The notes: generated by a model not told the origin, from the letters alone. Positions 49,026 through 57,637 are shown, counted from the first letter of the stretch. The stretch: 64,000 nt of DNA from Massilia sp. KIM (GCF_002007115.1 NZ_MVAD01000001.1:930001-994000); one strand, 5' to 3'. Program-made: numbers and translations.

Positions 49026-50174
49026 GTGGCCGACGCGTTCCCACGACGAATCGCGGCGGCCGCCATCTGCGCCCTGCTGGGCGCCTGTGCGTCGACGCCG
49101 CGTGGCGGCATCGCCGACCGCGCCGTCGAGGAGCTGATGCGGCGCGAGCAGGTGCAAGGCCTGGCCCTGGCCGTGATCGACGACGGCCGCATCGAGAAGC
49201 TCGCCGCCTACGGCATGCGCAGCGTGGAGAAGCGGCTGCCCCTGCGCACCGACACCATCATGTACGGCGCCTCGCTCACCAAGACCGCCTTCGCCTACAT
49301 GGTCCTGCAACTGGCCGACGAGGGGCGGCTGGACCTCGATGCGCCTGTCTTGCAGCTGCTGCCAAAGCCGCTGCCGGAGTATCGCGGCGGCGGCCGCACC
49401 GACTATTCCTCGCTGGCGGACGACGTGCGCTGGCGCAAGCTGACGCCGCGCATCCTGCTGACCCACAGCGGCGGCTTCGCCAACTTCCGCTGGCTGGAGC
49501 CGGACGAGCGCATGCGCATCCACTTCGAGCCCGGCAGCCGCTACGCCTATTCCGGGGAGGGCATCTACCTGCTGCAGTTCATCCTCGAGCAGGGGCTGGG
49601 CCTGGACGTGGCGCGCGAGATGCAGGTACGGGTGTTCGACCGCTTCGGCATGCCGAACACCAGCATGCGCTGGCGTCCGGACTTCGCCCTGAACATGGCG
49701 GACGGCTACGCGATCGACGGCAAAATGGAGCCGCACGACGAACGCAGCAACGTCAGCGCGGCCGGGTCGATGGACACCAGCATCGCCGACCAGGCGCGTT
49801 TATGGGCGGCGATCCAGCGCGGGGAAGGGCTGAGCGCGCGCATGCGTGCGGAGCTGGTGCGGCCGCAACTGCCGATTCGTTCGCGCTCGCAGTTCCCGAC
49901 CCTGGCGCCGGAGAACGGCGCGCCGCAGGAGGGGATCGCGGCGGGGCTGGGGCTGGTGACCTTCCGGGACCGGAGCGGGCCGGGCTTCTTCAAGGGCGGG
50001 CATAACGACACCACCGGGAACATCGCGGTGTGCCTGGAGGCGCGCAGGCGCTGCGTGGTGCTGCTGTCGAACGATGTGCGGGCGGAGAAGATCTATCCCG
50101 AGCTGGTGCGGATGGCGCTCGGGGAAAACGACATGCCGTGGAAGTGGGAGTACAGTGCGCTGAACCGGCCCTGA
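49026..50174 (+). CDS. Beta-lactamase-related serine hydrolase (lipoprotein)
   Basis: 382 residues from GTG 49026. Signal ends LLGAC, a lipobox at about Cys21. Class C beta-lactamase/esterase fold: active-site Ser-Lys in ASLTKTAF near residue 87, Tyr-x-Ser in YAYSGEG near residue 175, and a third motif likely in GFFKGGHNDTTGN near residue 325 (HxG-like). Such proteins are usually esterases, D-Ala-peptidases or of unknown substrate, seldom true beta-lactamases. It starts 7 bases after ppx, so the two are probably co-transcribed. Confidence 0.88.
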   Translation: MADAFPRRIAAAAICALLGACASTPRGGIADRAVEELMRREQVQGLALAVIDDGRIEKLAAYGMRSVEKRLPLRTDTIMYGASLTKTAFAYMVLQLADEGRLDLDAPVLQLLPKPLPEYRGGGRTDYSSLADDVRWRKLTPRILLTHSGGFANFRWLEPDERMRIHFEPGSRYAYSGEGIYLLQFILEQGLGLDVAREMQVRVFDRFGMPNTSMRWRPDFALNMADGYAIDGKMEPHDERSNVSAAGSMDTSIADQARLWAAIQRGEGLSARMRAELVRPQLPIRSRSQFPTLAPENGAPQEGIAAGLGLVTFRDRSGPGFFKGGHNDTTGNIAVCLEARRRCVVLLSNDVRAEKIYPELVRMALGENDMPWKWEYSALNRP

Positions 50175-50216
50175 GAGGGCGCAGGTCGTCAGCGCACTTC
50201 TATCGTTGGCCCCAAT

Positions 50217-50317
50217 ACGTCGCACCGGCGAAGGCCGGTGCCCAAGTTGCACGCATCTCGACAGCGCCACGAACTTGGGCACCGGCCTTCGCCGGTGCGA
50301 CGGTTTTTCGGCTAACT
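50217..50317 (+). repeat. Paired REP element, copy 1
   Basis: 101 bases made of two inverted REP units: GTCGCACCGGCGAAGGCCGG... and ...CCGGCCTTCGCCGGTGCGAC with AACTTGG flanks, separated by about 25 bases. A nearly identical 101-base copy starts 191 bases further. Lies between convergent genes. Confidence 0.9.
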
Positions 50318-50407
50318 GTGGATGTAGGAGCTGCCTTCAGGGCAGCTCCGCGATCATATCCAGCTTTGATCGCACAGGTAGCTCACACCTTCATTGTCGG
50401 CGCCGAA

Positions 50408-50508
50408 ACGTCGCACCGGCGAAGGCCGGTGCCTAAGTTGGACGCATCTCGCCAGCGCCACGAACTTGGGCACCGGCCTTCGCCGGTGCGACGGTTTTTC
50501 GGCTAACT
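50408..50508 (+). repeat. Paired REP element, copy 2
   Basis: Direct repeat of 50217-50317 with few substitutions (for example CCTAAGTTGG for CCCAAGTTGC). The 90 bases between the copies contain a further hairpin, GGAGCTGCC / GGCAGCTCC (50328-50348). No gene in 50175-50581. Confidence 0.9.
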
Positions 50509-50581
50509 ATTTATAGATCTTGGCCGACGTGCTTTGCAGGGGCTACGGTTTTACGGCTGGCTACGGATGGACGAGCCGCCG

Positions 50582-51040
50582 TTAGCGCAGCTTCCCGATC
50601 AGGTCCGGCCCGGCCACCAGTCGGATATAGGGCAGGCCATCGCTGGCCTTGTGCTCGATCCAGAACACCGCCCCCTTGCGGATGCGCCAGTCCTGCTTGC
50701 GTCCCGCCAGCACCGAGGACGCCACCTGTCCCAGCAAGGGCTGGTGCCCCACGATCAGGGCCGGTTGCCGATGACCCGGCCAGTCCGCCGCCTGGATGAT
50801 CGCCTCCGCCGTCGATTCCGTCCCCAGCGCCTCGACGATCTCATAGCGCCGTCCCAGAGCCTTCACGGTCTGGATGCAGCGCTTGGCCGGGCTGACCAGG
50901 ATCCGGCAGTCCTCGGGCAAGGCGCGGTTCAGCCAGGCCCCGACCCGCGCGGCGTGGCGCTGACCCTTGGGCGTCAGCGCCCGCTCGAGATCCGGTTCCC
51001 CCGGCTCGGCCTCAGCGTGGCGCCACAGGATCAGTTGCAT
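50582..51040 (-). CDS. sixA: Phosphohistidine phosphatase SixA-like
   Basis: 152 residues from ATG 51040. Histidine-phosphatase fold: phosphate-accepting His8 in LILWRHAEAEPG (RHG-type motif), Arg in SPAKRCIQT, second His in LIVGHQPLLGQ near residue 92. SixA removes phosphate from His of signalling or PTS proteins; the partner here is unknown. Its start lies inside the last 29 bases of ppk, so both come from one transcript, perhaps linking phosphate or energy status to polyphosphate. Confidence 0.9.
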   Translation of the reverse strand: MQLILWRHAEAEPGEPDLERALTPKGQRHAARVGAWLNRALPEDCRILVSPAKRCIQTVKALGRRYEIVEALGTESTAEAIIQAADWPGHRQPALIVGHQPLLGQVASSVLAGRKQDWRIRKGAVFWIEHKASDGLPYIRLVAGPDLIGKLR

Positions 51041-53162
51041 GCTCGTTCTCCTTGGCCGGGTGGTTCGCCGCACCCAGCATGTCCATCAGTGTTTGCTGGG
51101 CGCTGAGCGGCGGGTTGCCGCCGCGCGGCTTGCGGCGGCGGTATTGCCCATCGGCCCCCAGCTCCCAGGCGTTGACGTTGTCCTTCAGGTAGGGATGCAG
51201 CCCTTCGCGCATGACGCGGCGCTTGAGCGCCGGCGAACGGATCGGGAAGGCGATCTCCACGCGCCGGAACAGGTTGCGGTTCATCCAGTCGGCGCTGCTC
51301 AGGTAGACGTCGTGCTTCAGGTTGTTCCGGAAGTAGAACACCCGCGTGTGTTCCAGGAAGCGGCCCACGATTGACCTGACTTTGATGTTCTCCGACATGC
51401 CCGTCACGCCGGGACGCAGCGAACAGGCGCCGCGCACGATCAGGTCGATGCGCACGCCGGCGTTGGATGCCTCGTACAAGGCCTTGATCACCGATTCGTC
51501 GGTCAGCGAATTCATCTTGGCGACGATGCGCCCCGGCTTGCCGCCACGCGCAATCTCGGCTTCGTTGCGGATCGCGCGCAGCACTTCCTTGTGCAGCGAG
51601 AAGGGCGCCAGCCAGATGCTGGTGAGCTGCTTCGGGCGCGTCAGGCTGGTGAGGTGGATGAAGACCTCGTTGACGTCGGCCGTGAGGTCCGGGTCGGCCG
51701 TGAGCAGGCCGAAGTCGGTGTAGAACTTGGCCGTGGTCGGGTTGTAGTTGCCGGTGCCGAGGTGGGCGTAGCGGCGCAGGCCGCTCGGCTCGCGGCGCAG
51801 CACCAGCGCCATCTTGGCATGGGTCTTGAGGCCCACCACGCCGTACACCACCTGGGCGCCGGCCTGCTCGAGCTTCTCGGCCCAGTTGATGTTGGCTTCC
51901 TCGTCGAAACGCGCCATCAGCTCGACGATCACGGTGACTTCCTTGCCGCGCCGCGCCGCGCCGATCAGGGCCTCCATCAGCTCCGAATTCATGCCCGCGC
52001 GGTAGATGGTCTGCTTGATCGCCACGACCGCCGGATCGTTCGCCGCGCAGCGGATGAAGTCGATCACCGGCTCGAAGGATTCGTAGGGGTGGTGCAGCAG
52101 CACGTCGCCCTTGCGCAGGGTGGCGAAGATGTCCGGGCCGGTGAGCTTGGGCGGGTAGCCGGGCGCGAAGGGCGCGAACTTGAGTTCGGGCTGGTTGTTG
52201 GCGTTGACCACCTCCAGCAGGCGGCCCAGGTTGACCGGGCCGTCCACCGTGAACAGGCGCGAGCGGTCGATGTTGAACTGGTCGAGCAAAAAGCTGGACA
52301 GGTGCTCGGGGCAGGCGCGGCCGACCTCCAGCCGCACCGCGAAGCCGTAGTTGCGGCTGTGGAGTTCGCTCTGCAGGGCCTGGCGCAGGTTCTTGACCTC
52401 TTCCTCGTCGACCCACAGGTCGCTGTTGCGGGTGACCCGGAACTGGGAGTAGGACACCACCTCGCGCCCGGTGAAGAGGTCGGCCATGTGGGCCTGGATC
52501 ACCGAGGACAGCAGGCAGTAGGACGCCCCCTTCTTGTCCGAGAGCTCGTCCGGCAGGCGGATCACGCGCGGCAGCACGCGCGGCGCCTTCATGATCGCGA
52601 TGCCGGTGCCGCGCCCGAAGGCGTCCTTGCCGGCCAGTTCGACGATGAAGTTCAGGCTCTTGTTGATCACGCGCGGGAAGGGGTGGGCCGGGTCCAGGCC
52701 GATCGGCGTCAGCAGCGGGCGCACTTCCTTGTCGAAGAACTGCTTCACCCAGGCGCGCTGGGCCGCGTTGCGCTCGCCCCGGCGCAGCATGTGAATGCCG
52801 TGGTCCGAAAGCTGGGGCAGGATTTCGTTGTTGAGCAGGGTGTATTGCCGCGCGATCAGGTGCCGGCATTCGGCGCTGGCGCGTTCCAGGGTGGCGGCCA
52901 GCTTGTCGGGCAGGGCGCCATTGGCGTGGTCCATCTGGTGCTGGGCCAGCAGGCTGGCCACGCGCACCTCGAAGAACTCGTCCAGGTTGCTGCACACGAT
53001 GCACAGGAAGCGCAGGCGCTCGAGCAGCGGAATCGACGGGTCCTCGGCCTGGGCCAGCACACGGCGGTTGAATTCGAGTAGCGACAGTTCCCGGTTGAGG
53101 AAGGCGCCGCCATCGGGAAGATGCTTGAGCTCAGCCTCGATGGCCTTGGTTTTCATGTCCAT
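51012..53162 (-). CDS. ppk: Polyphosphate kinase 1
   Basis: 716 residues from ATG 53162 (or 53156). The frame extends to 53234, but that would put the Pho box inside the gene. Makes polyphosphate from ATP. N-terminal domain FLNRELSLLEFNRRVLAQAE; the autophosphorylated His is in RRYAHLGTGNYNPTTAKFY and the second active His in RSIVGRFLEHTRVFYF. Head and C1/C2 domains are complete and length fits PPK1. Upstream lies a Pho-box promoter; sixA overlaps its 3' end. Confidence 0.96.
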   Translation of the reverse strand: MDMKTKAIEAELKHLPDGGAFLNRELSLLEFNRRVLAQAEDPSIPLLERLRFLCIVCSNLDEFFEVRVASLLAQHQMDHANGALPDKLAATLERASAECRHLIARQYTLLNNEILPQLSDHGIHMLRRGERNAAQRAWVKQFFDKEVRPLLTPIGLDPAHPFPRVINKSLNFIVELAGKDAFGRGTGIAIMKAPRVLPRVIRLPDELSDKKGASYCLLSSVIQAHMADLFTGREVVSYSQFRVTRNSDLWVDEEEVKNLRQALQSELHSRNYGFAVRLEVGRACPEHLSSFLLDQFNIDRSRLFTVDGPVNLGRLLEVVNANNQPELKFAPFAPGYPPKLTGPDIFATLRKGDVLLHHPYESFEPVIDFIRCAANDPAVVAIKQTIYRAGMNSELMEALIGAARRGKEVTVIVELMARFDEEANINWAEKLEQAGAQVVYGVVGLKTHAKMALVLRREPSGLRRYAHLGTGNYNPTTAKFYTDFGLLTADPDLTADVNEVFIHLTSLTRPKQLTSIWLAPFSLHKEVLRAIRNEAEIARGGKPGRIVAKMNSLTDESVIKALYEASNAGVRIDLIVRGACSLRPGVTGMSENIKVRSIVGRFLEHTRVFYFRNNLKHDVYLSSADWMNRNLFRRVEIAFPIRSPALKRRVMREGLHPYLKDNVNAWELGADGQYRRRKPRGGNPPLSAQQTLMDMLGAANHPAKENEHATDPVAPR

Positions 53163-53190
53163 ATGTCTGCGTTTGAATAGTCGCGCAGGC

Positions 53191-53224
53191 AGTGTAGTTG
53201 GTGAGTATGACAACTTGGTGACAT
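53191..53224 (-). promoter_or_regulatory. Pho-box (PhoB) promoter of ppk-sixA
   Basis: Minus reading: ATGTCAC-CAAG-TTGTCAT (53224-53207), two 7-base repeats of the CTGTCAT type spaced by 4, then 10 bases, then -10 TACACT (53196-53191). This is the PhoB geometry in which the box replaces the -35. Predicted start near 53184, leader about 22 bases. Confidence 0.78.
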
Positions 53225-53325
53225 CCACGATCAACTCGGCTCGGGAGTAGACATTAATCTTTAAGCATCGTTAAAGAATACCGGCGTATAAGACAACTCA
53301 AGCATAACAACTCAGCGAGACTGAC

Positions 53326-54012
53326 GTGAAAAACTTCCTGCGCGCCAACAAAGGTTTTCTGATGTTCATGGTCCTGTTCGGCGTGTTTCGCACGGCAGTC
53401 GCCGACTGGAATCCGATTCCGTCGGCCTCGATGCGTCCCAACCTGCTCGAAGGCGACGTGGTGTTCGTCAACCGGCTGGCCTTCGATCTGAAGATACCAC
53501 TGACCGACAAGATCGTGGCGCGCCTGGGCGAGCCGGTCCGTGGCGACGTCGTGACCTTCAGCTCCCCCACCGACGGCACCCGCCTGATCAAGCGCATCCT
53601 GGCCGTGCCGGGGGACGTGATCGAGATGCGCAACGAGCGCCTCTACATCAATGGCGTCGCCGGCCAGTACCAGGTCGCGGAGACGGTGCGCGAGCGCGCG
53701 CAGGGGCGCGAGTTCGAGGCGATCCGCCTGGTCGAGACCGTCGGCGGCGCGCGCCAGCAGGTGCAGGTGCTTCCCGAGAAGTTGGCCATGCGCAGTTTCG
53801 GTCCGGTGCGGGTCCCGGCAGACCAATACCTGATGCTGGGCGATAACCGCGACGACAGCGAGGATTCGCGCTACATCGGCCTGGTGCCGCGCGACAAACT
53901 GATCGGCCGCGCCGTGCGCATCCTGGTGTCGGCGGACTACCAGGGCAACTGGATGCCGCGCGTCGACCGCTTCGGCATGTCCCTGCGCGCTGTCGCCGCC
54001 AACAATCCGTGA
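53326..54012 (+). CDS. lepB: Signal peptidase I
   Basis: 228 residues from GTG 53326. One N-terminal helix (GFLMFMVLFGVFRTAVADW), then the catalytic Ser35 in PIPSASMRPNLLEGD and Lys89 in LIKRILAVPGD, and the C-terminal LMLGDNRDDSEDSRYIGLVP box. The enzyme cuts signal peptides at the periplasmic face. It is shorter than housekeeping LepB (usually two helices, beside lepA), so it may be a second, specialised signal peptidase; paralogy is not testable here. Confidence 0.92.
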   Translation: MKNFLRANKGFLMFMVLFGVFRTAVADWNPIPSASMRPNLLEGDVVFVNRLAFDLKIPLTDKIVARLGEPVRGDVVTFSSPTDGTRLIKRILAVPGDVIEMRNERLYINGVAGQYQVAETVRERAQGREFEAIRLVETVGGARQQVQVLPEKLAMRSFGPVRVPADQYLMLGDNRDDSEDSRYIGLVPRDKLIGRAVRILVSADYQGNWMPRVDRFGMSLRAVAANNP

Positions 54013-54099
54013 CAAATTGTCCAGTTGAAATAATGTAAAATTCTTCCCCCGGGAAGTCTGCATGCTGCAGTGCCGGTAACTGTTTGGAGGGCATTGCAC

Positions 54100-55296
54100 A
54101 TGCAAAGACTATTGACCGTGATCCTGGCCTGCCTCGGCATGATCGGGGCGCTGGCGATCGATACCTATCTGCCATCGATGCCGGCGATCGGCGTCGAGTT
54201 CGGGGTGGGCGAGGTGGCCGTGCAGCAGACGCTGTCGGTATTCCTGTTCTGCTTCGCCTTCATGATGCTGTTCTACGGCATCCTGTCTGATTCCTTCGGA
54301 CGGCGGCCGGTGATGCTGGTCGCCCTGGCGGTCTATACCCTGGCCTCGATCGGCGCGGCCTTCGCGCCCAGCTTCGGCATGCTGCTGGCCTGCCGCGCGC
54401 TGCAGGGCCTGTCGGCCGGCGCCGGCACCGTGATCGGCCAGGCCATCGTGCAGGACCGCTTCAGCGGCGCCCAGGCGCAGAAGATGATGTCGCACATCAT
54501 GATGGTGTTCGGCCTGGCGCCGGCCATCGCGCCGGTGCTGGGCGGCTGGCTGCACGTGAGCTTCGGCTGGCGCTCGACCTTCCTGTTCCTGGCCATCTTC
54601 GGCGCCGCCCTGATCCTGCTGTGCCTGCGCCTGCTGCCCGAGAGCCTGCCGAAGGAAAAGCGCCAGGAATTCCACCCGGTGAACATCGGCCGCAACTACC
54701 TGATGGTGCTGCGCAACCCGCAGTTCGTGCTGCTGTCGCTGGCGGTGGGCATGGCCTTCGCCGGGCTCTCGCTCTACATCGGTTCGGCCGCCAATTTCGT
54801 CATGGTGATCCTTGGCCTGCCGGAGACGGCCTTCGCCTGGATGTTCATTCCGCTCATCGGCGGCATGGTGATCGGTTCGGCCTGGGCCGGCAAGCGCGCC
54901 GGCAAGTCGCGGCCGGAACGCATGGTCTGGACCGGCTTTGCCGTGATGGCGCTGTCCTGCGTCCTGAACGTGGGCTACAACGCGCTGTTCAAGGCCAGCG
55001 TGCCCTGGGCCGTGCTGCCCCTGTTCGTGTACACCTTCGGCCTGGCGGCGGCGATGCCGGCGATCCAGCTCGCGGCCATGAGCCTTTTCCCGGAGAACCG
55101 CGGGCTGGCGTCCTCGATGGTCGGCTTCATCCAGATGATGTCCTTCGCCCTGGTGTCGGGGCTGGTGGCGCCGCTGCTGTTCGGCAGCGCGCTGCACCTG
55201 GCGCTGGGCGTGACCGTCGGCCTGGTGCTGAGCCTGCTGGCCTGGCGCCTGTCGGTGCGCAGCGCCGCACCGCAGGGGGAGCGCGGGACCGCCTGA
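54100..55296 (+). CDS. Bcr/CflA-type MFS drug exporter
   Basis: 398 residues from ATG 54100 with GGAGG 9 bases upstream. Twelve hydrophobic segments. Family motifs: ALAIDTYLPSMPAIGVEFGV in helix 1, GILSDSFGRRPVMLVALAVY in loop 2-3, and FGLAPAIAPVLGGWLHVSFG around helix 5. Proton-driven export of drugs such as bicyclomycin or chloramphenicol is known for the family; substrate here is not defined. Confidence 0.92.
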   Translation: MQRLLTVILACLGMIGALAIDTYLPSMPAIGVEFGVGEVAVQQTLSVFLFCFAFMMLFYGILSDSFGRRPVMLVALAVYTLASIGAAFAPSFGMLLACRALQGLSAGAGTVIGQAIVQDRFSGAQAQKMMSHIMMVFGLAPAIAPVLGGWLHVSFGWRSTFLFLAIFGAALILLCLRLLPESLPKEKRQEFHPVNIGRNYLMVLRNPQFVLLSLAVGMAFAGLSLYIGSAANFVMVILGLPETAFAWMFIPLIGGMVIGSAWAGKRAGKSRPERMVWTGFAVMALSCVLNVGYNALFKASVPWAVLPLFVYTFGLAAAMPAIQLAAMSLFPENRGLASSMVGFIQMMSFALVSGLVAPLLFGSALHLALGVTVGLVLSLLAWRLSVRSAAPQGERGTA

Positions 55297-55321
55297 GCCG
55301 GCCCGCGCGGGAGGAGCCGCC

Positions 55322-55771
55322 TCAGCGGCGGTGCTGCTTCATCGCCGCGGCGACTTCGCGCTTGGCGTCGCGGTCTTTCTCGGTGTTGCGCTTGTCGTGC
55401 TGCTTCTTGCCCTTCGCCAGGCCGATCTCGCACTTGACGCGGCCTTTCTTGAAATGCAGGTTGAGCGGGACGAGGGTATAGCCGGAACGCTCGACCTTGC
55501 CGATCAGCTTGTCGATTTCCGCGCGGTGCAGCAGCAGCTTGCGGGTGCGCAGGGCTTCCGGATGGCTCCAGGCCGAGGTCGTGGTCAGCGAGCTGACGTG
55601 CGCGCCGAACAGGAACAGCTCGCCATTGCGCACCATCACATAGGCTTCCTTGATCTGCACCCGGCCTTCGCGGATGGCTTTGACTTCCCAACCTTCCAGC
55701 ACCAGGCCGGCCTCGTAGCGGTCCTCGATGAAGTAGTCGAAAAATGCTTTTTTATTGTCAGCGATACTCAT
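55322..55771 (-). CDS. smpB: SsrA-binding protein SmpB
   Basis: 149 residues. Delivers tmRNA to stalled ribosomes. Beta-barrel core with [40 protein letters not shown] and [35 protein letters not shown] leads into the basic C-terminal tail that enters the mRNA channel. Convergent with the MFS gene (25 bases apart), divergent from ratA, the widespread arrangement. Confidence 0.97.
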   Translation of the reverse strand: MSIADNKKAFFDYFIEDRYEAGLVLEGWEVKAIREGRVQIKEAYVMVRNGELFLFGAHVSSLTTTSAWSHPEALRTRKLLLHRAEIDKLIGKVERSGYTLVPLNLHFKKGRVKCEIGLAKGKKQHDKRNTEKDRDAKREVAAAMKQHRR

Positions 55772-55868
55772 GAAATAGCGAAAATTCGCGTGTCGGTTAA
55801 ACTACTGCCCATGGCGCCCGGATGGACGCACCATGCAAATGACCAACATCATAACAAACGGTTGACCA

Positions 55869-56300
55869 ATGGCAGTAGTACACAAATCAGTTTTCCTCGG
55901 GTACAGCGCGGAGCAGATGTTCGACCTGGTGGCAAAAGTGGAAGATTATCCGAAGTTTCTGCCCTGGTGCGGCGGGGTGAAAATCATCGAACGCGGCGAC
56001 GACAAGCTGGTCGCTTCGCTGTCGATCAACTTCCATGGCGTGAAGCAGAGCTTCACCACTGCTAACCACAACCAGCGTCCGACCCAGATGAAGATGCATC
56101 TGGTGGACGGGCCTTTCAAGATGCTGGAAGGTACCTGGAACTTCAAGGCCTTGCGTGAAGATGCGTGCAAGATCGATTTCGATCTGCATTACGAATTCTC
56201 GAGCATTATCCTGGAGCAGATCGTGGGGCCGGTGTTCGGCATGATCGCGAATACCATGGTCGATTCCTTCTGCAAGCGCGCCGAGGTGGTGTATGGCTGA
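55869..56300 (+). CDS. ratA: RatA-family START-domain protein
   Basis: 143 residues, polyketide cyclase/COQ10-like fold: VFLGYSAEQMFDLVAKVEDY, PKFLPWCGGVKIIERGDD, LVDGPFKMLEGTWNFKAL and VGPVFGMIANTMVDSFCKRA. In E. coli RatA binds 50S and blocks subunit joining; relatives bind ubiquinone, so the toxin label is by homology. Overlaps rnfH by 8 bases and sits next to smpB, as in most betaproteobacteria. Confidence 0.93.
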   Translation: MAVVHKSVFLGYSAEQMFDLVAKVEDYPKFLPWCGGVKIIERGDDKLVASLSINFHGVKQSFTTANHNQRPTQMKMHLVDGPFKMLEGTWNFKALREDACKIDFDLHYEFSSIILEQIVGPVFGMIANTMVDSFCKRAEVVYG

Positions 56301-56604
56301 GCCGCTGCAAATCTCGGTCTGCTATGCTACGGCGCAGCAGGAGTGGATACGGCAGATGATGGTGCCGCAGGGTTTCACCATCGGCGAGGCGATCGAGCAG
56401 AGCGGGGTGTTGCAGGATTTTCCAGAGATTAACCTGACAACCCAGCCGGTTGGCATCTACGCCAAGAAGAAAACCCTGGACACCGTGCTGAGGGAGAAGG
56501 ACCGGATCGAGATCTACCGGCCGCTGGTGGCCGATCCCAAGGATTCGCGGCGCAAGCGCGCCGCCAAGAAAGAGGCGAACGCCGCTCCGAAGGCTGCGGG
56601 CTGA
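56293..56604 (+). CDS. rnfH: RnfH/RatB ubiquitin-like-fold protein
   Basis: 103 residues: ISVCYATAQQEWIRQMMVPQ, GFTIGEAIEQSGVLQDFPEI and VLREKDRIEIYRPLVADPKD are the family blocks; the last 20 residues are a Lys/Ala-rich tail. Beta-grasp fold; paired with ratA but not a proven antitoxin. Its start overlaps the ratA 3' end. Confidence 0.93.
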   Translation: MAEPLQISVCYATAQQEWIRQMMVPQGFTIGEAIEQSGVLQDFPEINLTTQPVGIYAKKKTLDTVLREKDRIEIYRPLVADPKDSRRKRAAKKEANAAPKAAG

Positions 56605-56641
56605 TCGCTTAGGGCGGCCGGGAGGCAGGCCTTACTGAGCT

Positions 56642-56830
56642 GCATGCACACCGCACCGAGCGGCATGCAGACGGCACTGACCGGCACGCACACCGTACTA
56701 AGCGGCACGCTCACCGTACCGAGCCGCACGCACGCCGTACCGAGGCGCACGCACACCGTGCCGAGCCGCACGCACACCGTACCGAGCCCCACGCACACCG
56801 TATTGAGCGGCACGCACGCCGTACCGCCCC
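56642..56830. repeat. 21-bp minisatellite, nine units
   Basis: Nine consecutive 21-base units with consensus GCACGCACACCGTACCGAGC plus C, each differing at one to five places. Because 21 is a multiple of three, long frames stay open on both strands, but none has a ribosome site or domain. Sits 37 bases after the rnfH stop in the gap between convergent genes. Confidence 0.92.
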
Positions 56831-56851
56831 CTGTCACCGCTTACCCAAGCA

Positions 56852-56881
56852 CGTCATCCCGGCGAAGGCCGGGATCCAAGT
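56852..56881 (-). repeat. REP unit, stem type ATCCCGGC/GCCGGGAT (inverted)
   Basis: CGTCATCCCGGCGAAGGCCG onward; the inverse of the unit at 7571-7601. With 56908-56938 it forms an inverted pair 26 bases apart, beginning 21 bases after the minisatellite. Confidence 0.85.
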
Positions 56882-56907
56882 CCGTAGCGCCGTCGAGACG
56901 CATGCAG

Positions 56908-56938
56908 AACTTGGATCCCGGCCTTCGCCGGGATGACG
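56908..56938 (+). repeat. REP unit, stem type ATCCCGGC/GCCGGGAT
   Basis: 31 bases identical to 7571-7601. The remaining stretch to 57004 shows nothing further. Confidence 0.85.
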
Positions 56939-57004
56939 TTTACAGGCTGTGGGGCGTGGTGGTCGTGAGAGGTGTGCGGGCTGGGTGGGCGAAACCACCA
57001 GCAC

Positions 57005-57496
57005 TCATCGGCACTCGCTCAACACCTTGCTCGCCTGCGCCGCCCGCGCCGCTTTTTCCTCATCCGTCATATAGCTGCGCTGGCCATCCTGACCCACGCG
57101 CGCAATCCTGATCCCCGACGCCATCTGTGCCTGCGTTTCGCGCGCCGCCTCGCAGCGTGCGGCCACATCGCGCTTGCGCGCCGCCTCCGCCGCTTCCTTC
57201 TGCTCCTGTTCGGCCCGCTGCTTGACCCTTTCCTTATAGGCCGATTCCTGCTCAGCCAGGGTCGGGGATGCCTTGGGCGCGGGCGCGGCCTGGGCCGGCT
57301 CAGGCGCCGGCTGCTGGCGCTGTGGCGCCAGGGCCTGGCGCCCCGGCGTCTTCAGTATCCTGCTCTGCGGCGTGCCGGGCGGCGGCGGCCGGTCCGAATA
57401 CTGCCGCGTGCCATTGGCGTCGATCCACACGTATTGCGCGTGTGCGCTGGCAGCCAGCAGGGAGAGGAGGGCGGCGATGACGATGCGTTGGGACAT
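57005..57496 (-). CDS. DUF4124-domain exported protein
   Basis: 163 residues from ATG 57496. Signal peptide MSQRIVIAALLSLLAASAHA, then the short DUF4124 domain YVWIDANGTRQYSDRPPPPG, a Pro/Ala/Gln-rich linker and a charged helical tail (ESAYKERVKQRAEQEQKEAA) with two Cys that could pair. Periplasmic; function unknown, common in betaproteobacteria. Divergent from guaB. Confidence 0.88.
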   Translation of the reverse strand: MSQRIVIAALLSLLAASAHAQYVWIDANGTRQYSDRPPPPGTPQSRILKTPGRQALAPQRQQPAPEPAQAAPAPKASPTLAEQESAYKERVKQRAEQEQKEAAEAARKRDVAARCEAARETQAQMASGIRIARVGQDGQRSYMTDEEKAARAAQASKVLSECR

Positions 57497-57588
57497 GGTG
57501 CGTTTCCTTGATGAGTTCCCGATTTCGCCACGCCCCGAGCGCCCTGTCAATTGCAAAAGCCGCCTTCGGAAGAAATTTTTGGCCTGCC

Positions 57589-57619
57589 TTGCGACGACTT
57601 TTACGACTTTCTGTATAAT
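57589..57619 (+). promoter_or_regulatory. Candidate guaB promoter
   Basis: Perfect -10 TATAAT (57614-57619) 27 bases before guaB; the best -35, TTGCGA (57589-57594), is 19 bases upstream, slightly far. AT content rises locally. Leader of about 21 bases with AGGAAA ribosome site. Confidence 0.6.
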
Positions 57620-57637
57620 TCACTTTTGCGCCTATAG

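Noticed and set aside
50175-50581. Possible CRISPR array because of regularly repeated hairpins
   Set aside because: Only two 101-base copies, each an inverted REP pair, with a 90-base gap; no short identical repeats with unique spacers and no cas genes.
53162-53234. Longer N-terminus of polyphosphate kinase from 53234
   Set aside because: The added codons overlap the Pho box and -10 and are not conserved-looking; the gene most likely starts at 53162.
56644-57111. 155-codon frame through the minisatellite and REP units
   Set aside because: It stays open only because the 21-base unit is a multiple of three, then translates REP hairpins (RRRPGSK, DPGLRRDD are typical of read-through repeats). 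No ribosome site or domain.
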